This document shows, piece by piece, positions 9,012 to 18,897 of a stretch of DNA of 64,000 nt. Source of the DNA: Chitinophaga hostae. Its GTDB lineage: Bacteria > Bacteroidota > Bacteroidia > Chitinophagales > Chitinophagaceae. The translations under genes and the position numbers were made by a program. Under the pieces are notes generated by a model. It had not been told where the DNA came from. It worked only from the letters and a program-made list of their open reading frames with translations, and searched no databases. The number at the start of each line of letters is the position of its first letter. Position 1 is the first letter of the stretch. Location of the stretch: assembly GCF_018224885.1 (NCBI RefSeq), contig NZ_JAGTXB010000014.1:1-64000 (forward strand), read 5' to 3'.

Positions 9012-10220
9012 ATGAAAAAACAACTATTGCTCAATATACTGGCGCTGACTGCTGTGACAGCCGCCGTTACCCTTTATTCCTGTCAGAAACAGACAGGAAC
9101 CAACCTGGAACCTATATACAAAAGTGATAAGAAACCCCCGGTGGTTACCAATGTTCGCGTAAGCGATTTTCCCGGCGGCGCCCTCATCACCTATGATATC
9201 CCCGCAGATCCGGATATACTCTATGTGCAGGCCGATTATATGATCAATCAAAAGTCAAAGCTGCAGGTAAAGGCTTCATATTATACCGACACGCTGAAGG
9301 TCCTGGGCTTTGAAAAAGCCGCGGAATACAAGGTGACACTCTATGCCGTGAGCCGGAGTGAAGTAAAGTCCGATCCTGTGGAGGTGACGGTTAAACCGCA
9401 AACGCCGCCTTACCTGGCTGTTAAGGCTTCCCTGCAGATCCTGGCCGATTTCGGCGGCGCGAATATCCAGTTCAGGAATGTTACGGAAAGCGATATTGCG
9501 GTAGTAACACTGGTAGACACACTGGGGAAACCCGAGAACGTTTATACCAGTTACACAAAAGACTCGACCGGCAACTTTTCTGTCAGGGGTTTTTCTCCGA
9601 AAGAAAGAAAGTTCGGCGCTTTTGTGCGCGACAGGTGGGGAAATGTATCTGATACCGTTTGGGCAAAGGTGACATCGATGAATGAACAGGAACTCGACCG
9701 CACAAAAATGAAAGCACTGGTGCTGCCCGGCGATCAGATCGCCTGTTGCGGCTCCGATCTTAACGTGCCATTGTCCAATTCCTATAAATCGGGTGACTGG
9801 GCTTTTTATGGGGTAACGAGTAACAACGATGCTGTTCCTGCAAGGGTTACTGTAGACTTTGGACGCCCAGTAGTGCTGAGCCGTTTCAGGTACTGGATGC
9901 GCCAAAACGGAGGCGCAGAATTCAGGAATGGTACGCTGCGTTTCTTTAAGATATACGGCAGTATGAATCCTAATCCAAACGGAGCGCTCGATGATACCTG
10001 GACGCAGGTAGGGGGCGTATATGAACTGGTAAAACCATCCGGTCTTCCTTACGGACAGCTCAATAGTGCAGACTATGCAGTGGTGAATAACGGATCGGAA
10101 TTTATATTCCCGTTGCCGGCAGTTGCCATGCGCTACTTCCGCCTGGTGATCCTCCAAAATTACTCCGGCGGCGGCGGACTGGAAATGGCATCTATCAAGT
10201 TTATGGGAGATTACAAATAA
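9012..10220 (+). CDS. DUF4959/DUF5126/DUF5000-type surface lipoprotein
   Basis: A 402-residue lipoprotein. The signal peptide ends at the lipobox LYSC. The body follows the DUF4959, DUF5126, DUF5000 order typical of the gene after SusD in many glycan loci: N-terminal fibronectin-like part (VTNVRVSDFPGGALITYDIP), a middle beta domain (AVVTLVDTLGKPENVYTSYT), and a C-terminal discoidin-like domain (about 250-402; VTVDFGRPVVLSRFRYWMRQ, then MRYFRLVI). The role is probably glycan binding at the cell surface. An upstream in-frame ATG (8955) overlaps the SusD end and lacks a signal peptide, so 9012 was chosen. Confidence 0.85.
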   Translation: MKKQLLLNILALTAVTAAVTLYSCQKQTGTNLEPIYKSDKKPPVVTNVRVSDFPGGALITYDIPADPDILYVQADYMINQKSKLQVKASYYTDTLKVLGFEKAAEYKVTLYAVSRSEVKSDPVEVTVKPQTPPYLAVKASLQILADFGGANIQFRNVTESDIAVVTLVDTLGKPENVYTSYTKDSTGNFSVRGFSPKERKFGAFVRDRWGNVSDTVWAKVTSMNEQELDRTKMKALVLPGDQIACCGSDLNVPLSNSYKSGDWAFYGVTSNNDAVPARVTVDFGRPVVLSRFRYWMRQNGGAEFRNGTLRFFKIYGSMNPNPNGALDDTWTQVGGVYELVKPSGLPYGQLNSADYAVVNNGSEFIFPLPAVAMRYFRLVILQNYSGGGGLEMASIKFMGDYK

Positions 10221-10250
10221 TCATATCCGGCAGCAGTTAAAAAAAACATT

Positions 10251-11324
10251 ATGAAGAATACTATCTATACGCTATTGCTCACAGCAGTAGGATTGAGTGC
10301 CTGTACAAAAATGAATCATGAATATGCTCCTTACCTTACAAATGGAGAGATCTTTTATACCGGCATTTCCACTAACCTGGAGGTACACCCGGGCAGGGGA
10401 AGGGTAGAGCTGCAGTTTACCCGCTCACAGGATCCCAATATCACGAAGTTTGTTATTTACTGGAACAGTCGCAGCAAACAGCTGGAACTACCCGCTACGA
10501 GCAACGTGATACAGAAAGTAGTGGTGCCCGGCCTTTCCGAAGGCGACTATACCTTCGAAATAGTAGCATATGATAAGGCTGGAAATCCATCTACCCCCGG
10601 ATCGGCAATTGTGGCCGGTTCCAGCCTGGGCCAAACATTTGAAAACAACCTGTTGCCCAGGCGGGTGAGTATCTCCAACAGCCAGTCCGGAATTCAACTG
10701 GACCTTGTTTCCGTGGATACTACCTGTAAGTATACCACGGTAAGTTATACCACCACATCCGGATCCACCGGATCGGTGAAGTACATGGATGTAAACGCCT
10801 TAACAGATACGCTGAAGAACGCCTCGCCGGCCCTTTCGTCCATTCGTGTTAAAACTGCCTATGTTCCCGTCAATGGTATCGACACTTTCTATGCGGAACA
10901 AGTAGTGCCGGTAAACCTCGCTGTTGGGAAATATACCTGCACAGGTCAGATGACAGACTATACCAATGCTTCCCTGACCGGCGCATATCCATGGAATGTT
11001 ACGCTCCGGCCTACCACCGCCACACAACTGGAGCTGGTAGACAATGATCAGACAAACGATGTGTTTCATAAAATTCTGAGCGGCGGGAGTGGTTCCTACT
11101 ATGGACAGTTCGGTGTGGTATTTAACCTGAATAGTAACCACCAGGTTGTCAGCGTCATCAATAAATACGGACAGCCTTCGGGTAACGGGAGATCCGCAGA
11201 ATTGGACCCTTCGGGAATAAACAAATTTGATCCGGCAACCCGTACATTAAAGGTGAAGTACTGGATGAACCAGCCCGGAGCGACCCACCGGACCTCATTT
11301 GATGAAATTTTTACCATGAAATAA
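10251..11324 (+). CDS. DUF4998-type surface lipoprotein of the same locus
   Basis: A 357-residue lipoprotein with lipobox LSAC. Residues about 20-200 resemble the DUF4998 beta-sandwich (HPGRGRVELQFTRSQDPNITKF, then VPGLSEGDYTFEIVAYDKAGNPS). The last 130 residues form a separate domain with Trp and Tyr residues (TGQMTDYTNASLTGAYPWNV, then YGQFGVVFNLN) resembling C-terminal domains of Bacteroides surface glycan-binding proteins. It begins 30 bases after the previous gene. Function beyond surface ligand binding is inferred from context. Confidence 0.75.
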   Translation: MKNTIYTLLLTAVGLSACTKMNHEYAPYLTNGEIFYTGISTNLEVHPGRGRVELQFTRSQDPNITKFVIYWNSRSKQLELPATSNVIQKVVVPGLSEGDYTFEIVAYDKAGNPSTPGSAIVAGSSLGQTFENNLLPRRVSISNSQSGIQLDLVSVDTTCKYTTVSYTTTSGSTGSVKYMDVNALTDTLKNASPALSSIRVKTAYVPVNGIDTFYAEQVVPVNLAVGKYTCTGQMTDYTNASLTGAYPWNVTLRPTTATQLELVDNDQTNDVFHKILSGGSGSYYGQFGVVFNLNSNHQVVSVINKYGQPSGNGRSAELDPSGINKFDPATRTLKVKYWMNQPGATHRTSFDEIFTMK

Positions 11325-11348
11325 AGGAAGACAAAACCCCATCAATCA

Positions 11349-11378
11349 ACGGGAGCTGCTTGCGGCTCCTGTTTTTTT
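11349..11378 (+). terminator. Rho-independent terminator after the DUF4998 gene
   Basis: A GC-rich hairpin (ACGGGAGC paired with GCTCCTGT, one wobble) is followed by a run of seven T. It lies about 25 bases after the stop and probably ends most transcripts of the SusC operon, leaving the next gene at 11511 with its own or readthrough expression. Confidence 0.8.
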
Positions 11379-11510
11379 ATGAGCTGTTCTGCCATACCCA
11401 GGGCAAATAAAACATAGGAATCGGATAATTTTGCACTGGAATCGGGCTGCTTTCTTTACTACTTTTATAGCCAATTGGCTGCGTTTCAGTCATTTCGCAC
11501 TATCACAACC

Positions 11511-13793
11511 ATGAATATGATGTTTATTAAGAAAGTTACGGCGCTATTTGCAGCACTGGCGATGACCTCCGGTGTGTATGCCCAATGTGATTTTAACACG
11601 GCATATTTTAAAATTCACGTTAACGCTAAAGGCTGGATTACCAGTATGAAAAATACAACGGTAACGCCTCAACGGGAATTCAGTCCTTCCGATAAGCCTT
11701 CTCCGTTACTGTGTTTGTATAACAGTCAAACAAAGGTGTTCCATCAACCCATTAAAGCTGTCTATAACAAAAGCAATAAAACATTGTTGCTGAGTTATCC
11801 GAACGGTTCGGTCGCTAAAATTGCTATCGCTCCGCAAAAGAAATATCTCCGGCTCACCCTTCAGTCCCTTTCTCCGCGGAACGGTGTTGACGCTATTCAA
11901 TGGGGCGCCTATCATACCAATATCACCAACCTGCTGGGAGAAATAATAGGCGTGAGCCGTGATACCAGCGCAGCGGTAAACTATGCTATCGGTATGCTTG
12001 CGTTAAACGATAATACCCTTGGCGGCACCGCTGAAACAATTGCCGACGCGGCGCCGTTCCAATATATCATTCACTCTCCTGATACGAAACTTTATCCCCT
12101 GCCCGCAAACCTGCACGAAGGACAGGTGTTTTCGCTGGGTGGCGATGGTATCAGTGACGTAGCCTTTTATGCTCACAAGGAGCCTTATTACAGGATCATG
12201 TATGGCGATGCGGCCAGTGTAGACGACAAAGGAAGAATATCTATCACTTACCAGTCGAGGGACCGGACTACTGAAAGAGAAGTGAATTATTCACTGATCC
12301 CGCATATGGCCGCCAACACTCCCAATCATTTGCAGGTGCAGCCATTGGCAGGTGTAGACTATATTGGTTCTTCCATCGCTTTATGGGGTAGCCCGGACAG
12401 CACCGCCCTGCTGGATGTAGTACAAAATATTGTATTGTCGGAAGGACTTCCTTATCCAACAATTAACGGGAGATGGGTAAAAGATCCGGCAGCTTTTGTT
12501 CCTGATGCTATTACCAGCGGTGGCTTGTACGATAGCATCATACCGTATACCGCGAGACTGGGTTTTAAAACCATCAGTTTATATGACCAGGGCTTTTTAC
12601 GACCGGATCGCGGAAATAATGGTTATATAGATGGAAAGAATTTTGAGAAGAAGCCTATACATTTAACGGCAGGCAATAAATCACACAAGGAGTTTGCTGA
12701 AATGGCCGCAAAATCCGGGCTTACCATCGGCAGAACCACCATCACCAATTCATTGGCGCCGGGTACGCAGGATGCCAGTCCTGTACCAAGCGACAGCCTG
12801 TGTTATCAACAACGCCGTTTATTGATGACAGCTCTTTCGCCAACCGATACCATCATCGTAGTGGACGATCCCCGCTATCTCGAAGAAATTGCCAGCTGGG
12901 AAGGGCATTGTGCAAATTTAAATATGATAAAAATCGGGAAGGAGCTGATTCATTATCTCGGTGTTTCTGAGAGCGCACCCCACCGGTTGCTGCAGGTGAA
13001 ACGCGGCTACTGGGGCACACAGGCGGCCAGCCACCAGTTAAAGGATACCGTGTACAAACTCCAGGTAACCGTTAACTATGGATACGATGGCGTGATTCCA
13101 AACATGGAGCTGCAGGACGAAATTGCCAAATACTATGGCGATGTGGCTTATCTCAACGGATTAGATTATTATGATTTCGACGGGCAGGAATTCCTGTTTA
13201 ACAACGGACATGGCTATTATTCTGCCAAGCGGTTTTTCCGGAAGATGTTTGAAAGTGCCGCCAAACATGGTATTCAGCCGATCCGGTTTACCGGTGCTAC
13301 TTTGTCCGAGGGTTCATGGCACTACCAGAGTATCTGGAATGTGGGAGGCGGAAAGAATTTGTACGATGCTGATACCAGGGAGTGGGGAAGTGCCACCAGC
13401 CAGGGTAAAGATTTGCGCGATGTCACCTATTCGAACTTTTTCCCCGTAGGTATGGGCGGTAATTTTCCTGTCAAAGCCAATTCAACAGTGGCGCAGTATG
13501 AGCATATACAGGCAGTATCTGTAGGCGTTGGCACTACCTACAGCCTGTATCTGAACCAGAAAGATGTGGAGAGCTGTCCTCAGAAGAATGAAATTTTCAA
13601 CACCATCAGAACCTGGGAAGATGCAAGAGCAGCTAACGCTTTCCCCCGCTGGGTAAAAACGGTGTTGTCTGATCCTGCTTATTCTTTTCACCTCGAAGCG
13701 GTAGACGCCAATACCTGGAACCTATATAAAGCGAACCGCGACGGTTCACAGCATAAATTGTTTACGCGGCTGGTACGGGCGCGTGGCTATTGA
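11511..13793 (+). CDS. Large secreted protein resembling a TIM-barrel glycoside hydrolase
   Basis: A roughly 760-residue exported protein. The signal peptide ends at VYA before QCDF. An N-terminal beta-rich domain (about 15-300) is followed by what looks like a catalytic barrel: GGLYDSIIPYTARLGFKTIS, then YGYDGVIPNMELQDEIAKYY, then LDYYDFDGQEFLF, and a C-terminal beta domain. The Asp/Glu-rich strand ends (YDFDGQE) recall retaining alpha-galactosidase-like enzymes, but I could not assign a family. Its position after SusC/SusD and binding lipoproteins suggests it cuts the glycan imported by this locus. An earlier in-frame ATG (11475) lacks a signal peptide, so 11511 was preferred. Confidence 0.65.
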   Translation: MNMMFIKKVTALFAALAMTSGVYAQCDFNTAYFKIHVNAKGWITSMKNTTVTPQREFSPSDKPSPLLCLYNSQTKVFHQPIKAVYNKSNKTLLLSYPNGSVAKIAIAPQKKYLRLTLQSLSPRNGVDAIQWGAYHTNITNLLGEIIGVSRDTSAAVNYAIGMLALNDNTLGGTAETIADAAPFQYIIHSPDTKLYPLPANLHEGQVFSLGGDGISDVAFYAHKEPYYRIMYGDAASVDDKGRISITYQSRDRTTEREVNYSLIPHMAANTPNHLQVQPLAGVDYIGSSIALWGSPDSTALLDVVQNIVLSEGLPYPTINGRWVKDPAAFVPDAITSGGLYDSIIPYTARLGFKTISLYDQGFLRPDRGNNGYIDGKNFEKKPIHLTAGNKSHKEFAEMAAKSGLTIGRTTITNSLAPGTQDASPVPSDSLCYQQRRLLMTALSPTDTIIVVDDPRYLEEIASWEGHCANLNMIKIGKELIHYLGVSESAPHRLLQVKRGYWGTQAASHQLKDTVYKLQVTVNYGYDGVIPNMELQDEIAKYYGDVAYLNGLDYYDFDGQEFLFNNGHGYYSAKRFFRKMFESAAKHGIQPIRFTGATLSEGSWHYQSIWNVGGGKNLYDADTREWGSATSQGKDLRDVTYSNFFPVGMGGNFPVKANSTVAQYEHIQAVSVGVGTTYSLYLNQKDVESCPQKNEIFNTIRTWEDARAANAFPRWVKTVLSDPAYSFHLEAVDANTWNLYKANRDGSQHKLFTRLVRARGY

Positions 13794-13797
13794 TCTT

Positions 13798-15147
13798 TTA
13801 TTTGGATCCTACAGAAGTATACTTAATGGCGTTGCTGATCAACCGGTCCATTAAACGTGTATTCCTGGTAATAACAATTGCCTGTGCCTGCAACCCTGTT
13901 TTGTATGGCACAGGCAAATGATTATTAGTAACCAGTCCGTCGTCGAGCCGTACGGTGGCCATAAACCCGCTGTCAGAAGCTACCTTTGATACATAGTTAA
14001 TCGTTCCTTTTACAAACCCGGCTTCCTGGTAAGGGTAGGCTGCAAAGCGCAGTTGTACCTGCAACCCGGTATCCACCTTTCCGAAATTGGCCTGCGGTAA
14101 ACTTAGCTCTGCGAAGTATTGACTAAATCCGGGATCAATATATCCTATTGTTTTCCCCTGGAGTATAAACTGGTTTTCCTGCAAGGGCACATTTAATACC
14201 ACTTCCCCGGCAATTGGAGCCACGATCACATATTTTCTTTTCCACTCATCCACTATGTTTTTTAACGACTGTATCGCCTGTTGGAAAAGAACTTTTTGTT
14301 GCAGGTAATCATGTTGCAGCTGGTCTATTTCTTTGAGTTTATCTCTTTTTTGCGACTCGTTGGAAAGGAGGGAAGCAGTCAGTTGCGGAATACTCATTTG
14401 CTTGTTGACAAACTTACTTTTCTCACTCCTGAATGTTTCTTTGGCAATTACTTTCCCATCATACAATTCCTTGTTCATATTGTAGCTTTCCTCGGCGAGT
14501 TTTACATCCTGCTCGGTAAGCTCCAGTTGTTGGCGGAGCGTGAGTTTTGCGTCGTCCATTGATGCAGCATCCTGCCGCAGTATGTTCGTTTTCCTGGCAT
14601 AAAACCCGTTCACTACATAGTCGTCAAATTGCTGCAACGACTTAATAAAATCACCGTAGGGTTGTTGTATTTCCCCCAGGTTACTGTAATGCCGGGAAAA
14701 GTAGCGGACAACTTTCTCAAACTGGCCGTGGTTGAGCAGGGTGATACAACTATCTACCTGCGCCGACAACTGCAATACATCCTGGTGACTGGCATTGCTT
14801 TCCATCCATCCCAGCAATTCATTTTTTGCCACTTTTTTCCGATTGTAGGTGAGCAGGTTCACCAGCCGTCCTTCCTGTCTGACGATGATCTCTTTGGGTG
14901 CGTTGGTGGCCGTTAATACCGCGTGAGCTTCAATAATATCCGGGTATTTTATAAACCAGGTAATCGAAAATAGCAGCAGCAGGATGATTAAAAATAAGTA
15001 CAAAGCCCATCTTTCCAGGAAGCCGGGTTTACGACTGATGATTTCCTGCACCATCTCTGAACGCTGATGGATGCTATACACTATTTCGTTTGTTTCCGCG
15101 GAAAGCGGAGCTGCTGCATGATCATTTACAACTTCGTCTATCATCAT
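13798..15147 (-). CDS. HlyD-family membrane fusion protein of the peptide exporter
   Basis: A 449-residue periplasmic adaptor. It has a cytoplasmic start with the motif SIHQRSEMVQEII shared by bacteriocin-export partners in Bacteroidota, one membrane helix near residues 52-70, a biotinyl-lipoyl-like part (IIVRQEGRLVNLLTYNRKKV), a long coiled coil (about 175-290), then the second half of the lipoyl domain (VIVAPIAGEVVLNV) and a beta-barrel. It links the ABC exporter to the outer membrane. The gene starts 12 bases after the ABC gene stop and is the last of the minus-strand cluster, converging on the plus-strand gene at 13793. Confidence 0.9.
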   Translation of the reverse strand: MMIDEVVNDHAAAPLSAETNEIVYSIHQRSEMVQEIISRKPGFLERWALYLFLIILLLLFSITWFIKYPDIIEAHAVLTATNAPKEIIVRQEGRLVNLLTYNRKKVAKNELLGWMESNASHQDVLQLSAQVDSCITLLNHGQFEKVVRYFSRHYSNLGEIQQPYGDFIKSLQQFDDYVVNGFYARKTNILRQDAASMDDAKLTLRQQLELTEQDVKLAEESYNMNKELYDGKVIAKETFRSEKSKFVNKQMSIPQLTASLLSNESQKRDKLKEIDQLQHDYLQQKVLFQQAIQSLKNIVDEWKRKYVIVAPIAGEVVLNVPLQENQFILQGKTIGYIDPGFSQYFAELSLPQANFGKVDTGLQVQLRFAAYPYQEAGFVKGTINYVSKVASDSGFMATVRLDDGLVTNNHLPVPYKTGLQAQAIVITRNTRLMDRLISNAIKYTSVGSK

Positions 15148-15159
15148 TATTATTTTTAA

Positions 15160-17346
15160 TTACATACCAAGTTCCAACTGGTTTTTAACCAGTTCATAAT
15201 ATTTTCCCCTGCTGGCGGTTAAGGAGCTGTGGGTGCCTTCTTCAGCTATTTTTCCATTATGCATCACAATTATTTTATGCGCATTTTTTACAGTGCTCAG
15301 CCGGTGTGCCACCACTACCACCGTTCTTCCATAAAAGAACCGCTCTAAATTTTCGACGATCGTTTTTTCGTTGTTGGCATCCAGTGAATTGGTGGCTTCG
15401 TCAAAGAAGAGGTACTGAGGGTTTTTATATACGGCCCGGGCTATGAGCAGCCGTTGCCGCTGGCCCTGGCTTACGCCTGCGCCTTCTGCCCCCAAAATGG
15501 TATTAAAGCCGTTGGGCAGCGTTTCTATGAATGAGAAGATATTGGCAATTTTACAACTTCTTATTAACCGGTCGTGATCAACATACTCTTCGCTCACGGC
15601 AATGTTGCGGGCGATGGTATCGTTAAAAATATATCCATCCTGCAATACGGCGCCGCATTGTTTCCGCCAGAAGGAGGGGCTGAGGTATTTGAAATTGTTT
15701 TCCCCGACCTTTATTTCGCCCTGGTACTGCTCGTATACCTTCAGCAGCAATTTGATCAGGGTGGTTTTGCCACTGCCGCTGGATCCTACAATAGCGGTGA
15801 CTTTACCTTCCGGGATCGTAAGATTGATGTCTTCCAGCACCGGGTCATTGCCGGCGGAAGGATAGGTAAACGACAGGTGATTGATCTTTATATCGCGTTT
15901 TTCCGGGAGTTCACTGACAAATGTTTTGGTAACCGGTTCTTCATCTTCCATATTATGCACTTCATTCAGTCTTTCCATACTTATTTTAGCATCCTGGATG
16001 CTTTGCGATAGCCCGATGAACTGTTGTACCGGACCGCTTAACTGGCCTATGATGTATTGAATGGCGATCATGGCGCCAAAAGTCAGTTGTCCCTGTACTA
16101 CAAGACCGGCTACCGTAAAACTGATGATGATATCCTTGCCCTGGTTGATGAACAATGCGCCGGCCGATTGCCATTGACTGTAGTTGAGGCTCCTGAAATT
16201 GAGTTTAAAGATCTTTGCCTGTATATTTTCCCATTCCCATCTTTTGAGCTGTTCTGCATTGTTGAGTCTTATTTCCTGCATGCCCTGTACCAGTTGCAGG
16301 GTGGCATTGTTTTCCTTTGCAGATATATGGAAAGACTCATAGTTGATTTTTCTGCGAATCCGCATAAACAGCCGGATCCAGAGGAAGTACAAGGTGCTTC
16401 CCACCGAAAAGATCAGGAACAACGGCACGCTGTAGGTGATGAGGATAGCGGCATACAGGAAAAAATTAAGGATAGAGAAAATAGTGGTCAAAGCCTGACC
16501 GGTTAAAAAAGACTGGATTTGTTTGTTATCACCGATGCGTTGAATGGTATCACCGGTATGATGGGCATCAAAATAGGCCAGGGGCAACCTGGTTAATTTT
16601 ATCCAGAAGTCAGAGAGAATCGAAATGTTGGCGGTATTGGATATCCTTAGTTGTAACCTGCTTCTGATAAACTCTATCACGGTGCTGCTAAACGTGAGGG
16701 TAAGCTGGGCGATCAGTACAATGGTGATGTATTGCATATTGCGGGTGTTGATACCGGTATCCACCATGCTCTGGGTAAGAAAGGGAAGTATCAGCTGTAA
16801 CAGGGAACCGATCAGCAAGGCAACAAACACCTGTACAATAGACCATTTACTGGGACGCAGATAGCGGGTAATAATATTCCAGTTGAGTTTGTTTTCCTTT
16901 TCTCCTTCCTCTTCGTAAAATGAAGCAGCCGGCTCCAGCAGCAAAACAGTGCCAGCCTGCTCGTCTCCGTGCTTTTTGTTGGAGAGCCAATACGTTTGAA
17001 ATTCTTTAGTGTTGTAATGGATCATTCCCCTGGCGGGGTCGGCAATCCGGACCTTTCGTTTATTCATGGATACCAGTACTACAAAATGGTTCTGGTTCCA
17101 ATGCAATATGGAAGGATGGGCGATGGTCAGCAGTTTATCATAGGTGATCTGAACGCCGCGTGTTCTGAAGCCCAGTTTTTCTGCCGTTTCGCTGATACCC
17201 AGTAATGAAACGCCTTGCTTGCTGAACCCTGCTTTTTGCCGGATGGTATCTGCATTATAATGCCTGCCGTAGTGCCGCGCTACCATTCGTAAACAAGTGG
17301 GGCCACAGTCCATTGCATTCAGCTGTTTATAAAAAGAGAAACTCAT
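15160..17346 (-). CDS. C39 peptidase ABC exporter for GG-leader peptides
   Basis: A 728-residue peptidase-containing ABC transporter that cuts the leader after Gly-Gly and exports the core. The N-terminal C39 domain (1-130) has the catalytic Cys in DCGPTC (Cys14), the His in NHFVVLV and the Asp in IADPARG. Membrane helices span about 165-430. The ATPase (about 480-728) has Walker A GSSGSGKTT, signature VSQGQRQRLLIARA, Walker B YLFFDEATNSLD and the H-loop AHRLS. All catalytic residues are present. The two GG-leader peptides at 24962 and 26763 are the obvious substrates. Confidence 0.95.
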   Translation of the reverse strand: MSFSFYKQLNAMDCGPTCLRMVARHYGRHYNADTIRQKAGFSKQGVSLLGISETAEKLGFRTRGVQITYDKLLTIAHPSILHWNQNHFVVLVSMNKRKVRIADPARGMIHYNTKEFQTYWLSNKKHGDEQAGTVLLLEPAASFYEEEGEKENKLNWNIITRYLRPSKWSIVQVFVALLIGSLLQLILPFLTQSMVDTGINTRNMQYITIVLIAQLTLTFSSTVIEFIRSRLQLRISNTANISILSDFWIKLTRLPLAYFDAHHTGDTIQRIGDNKQIQSFLTGQALTTIFSILNFFLYAAILITYSVPLFLIFSVGSTLYFLWIRLFMRIRRKINYESFHISAKENNATLQLVQGMQEIRLNNAEQLKRWEWENIQAKIFKLNFRSLNYSQWQSAGALFINQGKDIIISFTVAGLVVQGQLTFGAMIAIQYIIGQLSGPVQQFIGLSQSIQDAKISMERLNEVHNMEDEEPVTKTFVSELPEKRDIKINHLSFTYPSAGNDPVLEDINLTIPEGKVTAIVGSSGSGKTTLIKLLLKVYEQYQGEIKVGENNFKYLSPSFWRKQCGAVLQDGYIFNDTIARNIAVSEEYVDHDRLIRSCKIANIFSFIETLPNGFNTILGAEGAGVSQGQRQRLLIARAVYKNPQYLFFDEATNSLDANNEKTIVENLERFFYGRTVVVVAHRLSTVKNAHKIIVMHNGKIAEEGTHSSLTASRGKYYELVKNQLELGM

Positions 17347-17377
17347 TATCTATTTAGTTATCGAAATCAAAAAACAA

Positions 17378-18247
17378 TTACAACAGGCATCCCTTTAAAA
17401 CGTCTTTGTCGTTAGCCGCCATCCACATGATGTTTAGCGGGTTTAAATCGGTCAGAAACCGTTTCTTTTGTTGTCTTACATATTTTATTCTTTTGGAGAA
17501 TTCGTTGTTCTGTATCATTTCTATCATTAAACCTGCTGCTTCCAGCGGTTCCTTTATATTGATCCTGACAAAGGCCCGTTCATCAATGAACCGCTCCAGG
17601 TCTTTACAGCCATCATAAAAACACAGGGTTTCGGTAATAAGCGGGTCTACGATCTTTTCTGTGAAGTAGCCATTCTCAAAGGAATTCTCGCTGATAAAGT
17701 GATATTTATAATTCCAAAGACCATCATATTTTTGTGGAATCTCTCCTTTGTATTTGCTGAGTCTTTCAAAGAAATTGCTGCCGTAGCTTTTTCCCCATAT
17801 ATCCAAACCTTTTTCAATCAGGTGATCCAGCACATCTACCATGCGGAGGCGGTAAAAATGACCTTCCATAAAATTCAGGTCGCTGGTGATACAGGAAAGC
17901 AGTTTGGTTTTCCGGACATGCAGGCCATTCCCGCCATTGTTGGCTGCTCCGTGTATTTTGGCCGGCCAGAAGGGAAGTGGCAGGTACATGGTTTCTGTAC
18001 GCGAGCATGGATTGTCATGCCTGTTAGGAGAAGCCGGCGGCTCCGTCAGGAAGGTAATGGCTTTTTCACTGTCATATTCCGGGAAGTCTTTATGCGGCCG
18101 GGTTAAGATAAACAGTTTGTCATAGCTGTTGTCCGTAACAAACTCCAGGTTTTTCCATGCCAGTTTCCCCCTGCCATACAATTTTAGTGTATGGAGATAT
18201 TTTTTTTCCTTCTCCCAAAAACAAGTAACCCTTACTTTTATTTTCAT
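17378..18247 (-). CDS. Family GT10 (alpha-fucosyltransferase-like) glycosyltransferase
   Basis: A 289-residue protein with the GT10 C-terminal signature at residues about 179-205: NYKYHFISENSFENGYFTEK followed by IVDPLITETLCFYDG. This is the donor-binding motif of alpha-1,3-fucosyltransferases (ENS, then TEK). No membrane segment or signal is seen, so it acts in the cytoplasm. An upstream in-frame ATG (18301) would overlap the previous gene and adds 18 residues of no clear character; 18247 begins directly at a beta strand (MKIKVRVTCFW), the usual start. The acceptor is unknown. The cluster context favours either the exported peptide or a glycan built on it; a cell-surface glycan is the alternative. 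Confidence 0.8.
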   Translation of the reverse strand: MKIKVRVTCFWEKEKKYLHTLKLYGRGKLAWKNLEFVTDNSYDKLFILTRPHKDFPEYDSEKAITFLTEPPASPNRHDNPCSRTETMYLPLPFWPAKIHGAANNGGNGLHVRKTKLLSCITSDLNFMEGHFYRLRMVDVLDHLIEKGLDIWGKSYGSNFFERLSKYKGEIPQKYDGLWNYKYHFISENSFENGYFTEKIVDPLITETLCFYDGCKDLERFIDERAFVRINIKEPLEAAGLMIEMIQNNEFSKRIKYVRQQKKRFLTDLNPLNIMWMAANDKDVLKGCLL

Positions 18248-18278
18248 ATGTGGCGGCTTATTTTTTATGTTTAACAGA

Positions 18279-18896
18279 TTACATCGGGATATCGTGTTCA
18301 TCGAATACCCTTCCTACAAATTCATCACTTATGCGGGGTGTGGGAAAATCAACACCATCCCCGAATAGCCGGTAGCTGTCGTGTACCGTGGCGTAGTTTT
18401 TTATTTGCGGATAGATATGCTGTGCCAGGAAAAACTGGTCGGTGCCCTTGATGTGTTTATGCGGGTATTCGTTTACCAGCTCCCTGATACCAGCCATATT
18501 TCTGCAACCCCACATTCCGCCCATGATCAGCGCGGTATGCTGGGGATGATCCCGCATAATATGAAAATGGCGGTCGCTTTGAAGCCAGTGTTCTACCGCT
18601 GTAACCTCTCTTTCAGACAACCTGGAATCGGTATCCCTGCAAATCATGATATCGGCATCGTCGGCGGCATAGAACCTCCAGAACAAGCCGGCGAAGGAAT
18701 CGGATGGTTCCACCAGTTCTATTTCGCAGTCCTCGTCCCACAGCATTTTTATCAATGTCGGGGAAGCATGACTATCTACATAAAAACGGCAGGTCCATCC
18801 CGGGTATAAAATTTTCGCCAGTTGAATGTTTTTGATGGCCCCCATCCAATACATGGCATTGCTACCCCATAAAGAGAATGAAATAACTTTCTTCAT
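18279..18896 (-). CDS. Putative GT-A fold glycosyltransferase with DTD motif
   Basis: A 205-residue protein starting KKVISFSLWG and NIQLAKILYPGWTCRFYV, a pattern of small GT-A transferases in polysaccharide loci. A DxD-type metal-binding motif is at residues 88-90 (CRDTDSR), preceded by FWRFYAADD. The later MGGMWGCR and KGTDQFFLAQHIYP stretches fit an acceptor side and a second Asp. It starts 1 base after the neighbouring stop, so translation is coupled. The sugar and acceptor are not known. Confidence 0.7.
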   Translation of the reverse strand: MKKVISFSLWGSNAMYWMGAIKNIQLAKILYPGWTCRFYVDSHASPTLIKMLWDEDCEIELVEPSDSFAGLFWRFYAADDADIMICRDTDSRLSEREVTAVEHWLQSDRHFHIMRDHPQHTALIMGGMWGCRNMAGIRELVNEYPHKHIKGTDQFFLAQHIYPQIKNYATVHDSYRLFGDGVDFPTPRISDEFVGRVFDEHDIPM

Positions 18897-18897
18897 G

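Noticed and set aside
9276..10157. 293-codon frame antisense to the DUF4959-type lipoprotein
   Set aside because: A long shadow of a real gene in the opposite frame; no domain and no start context.
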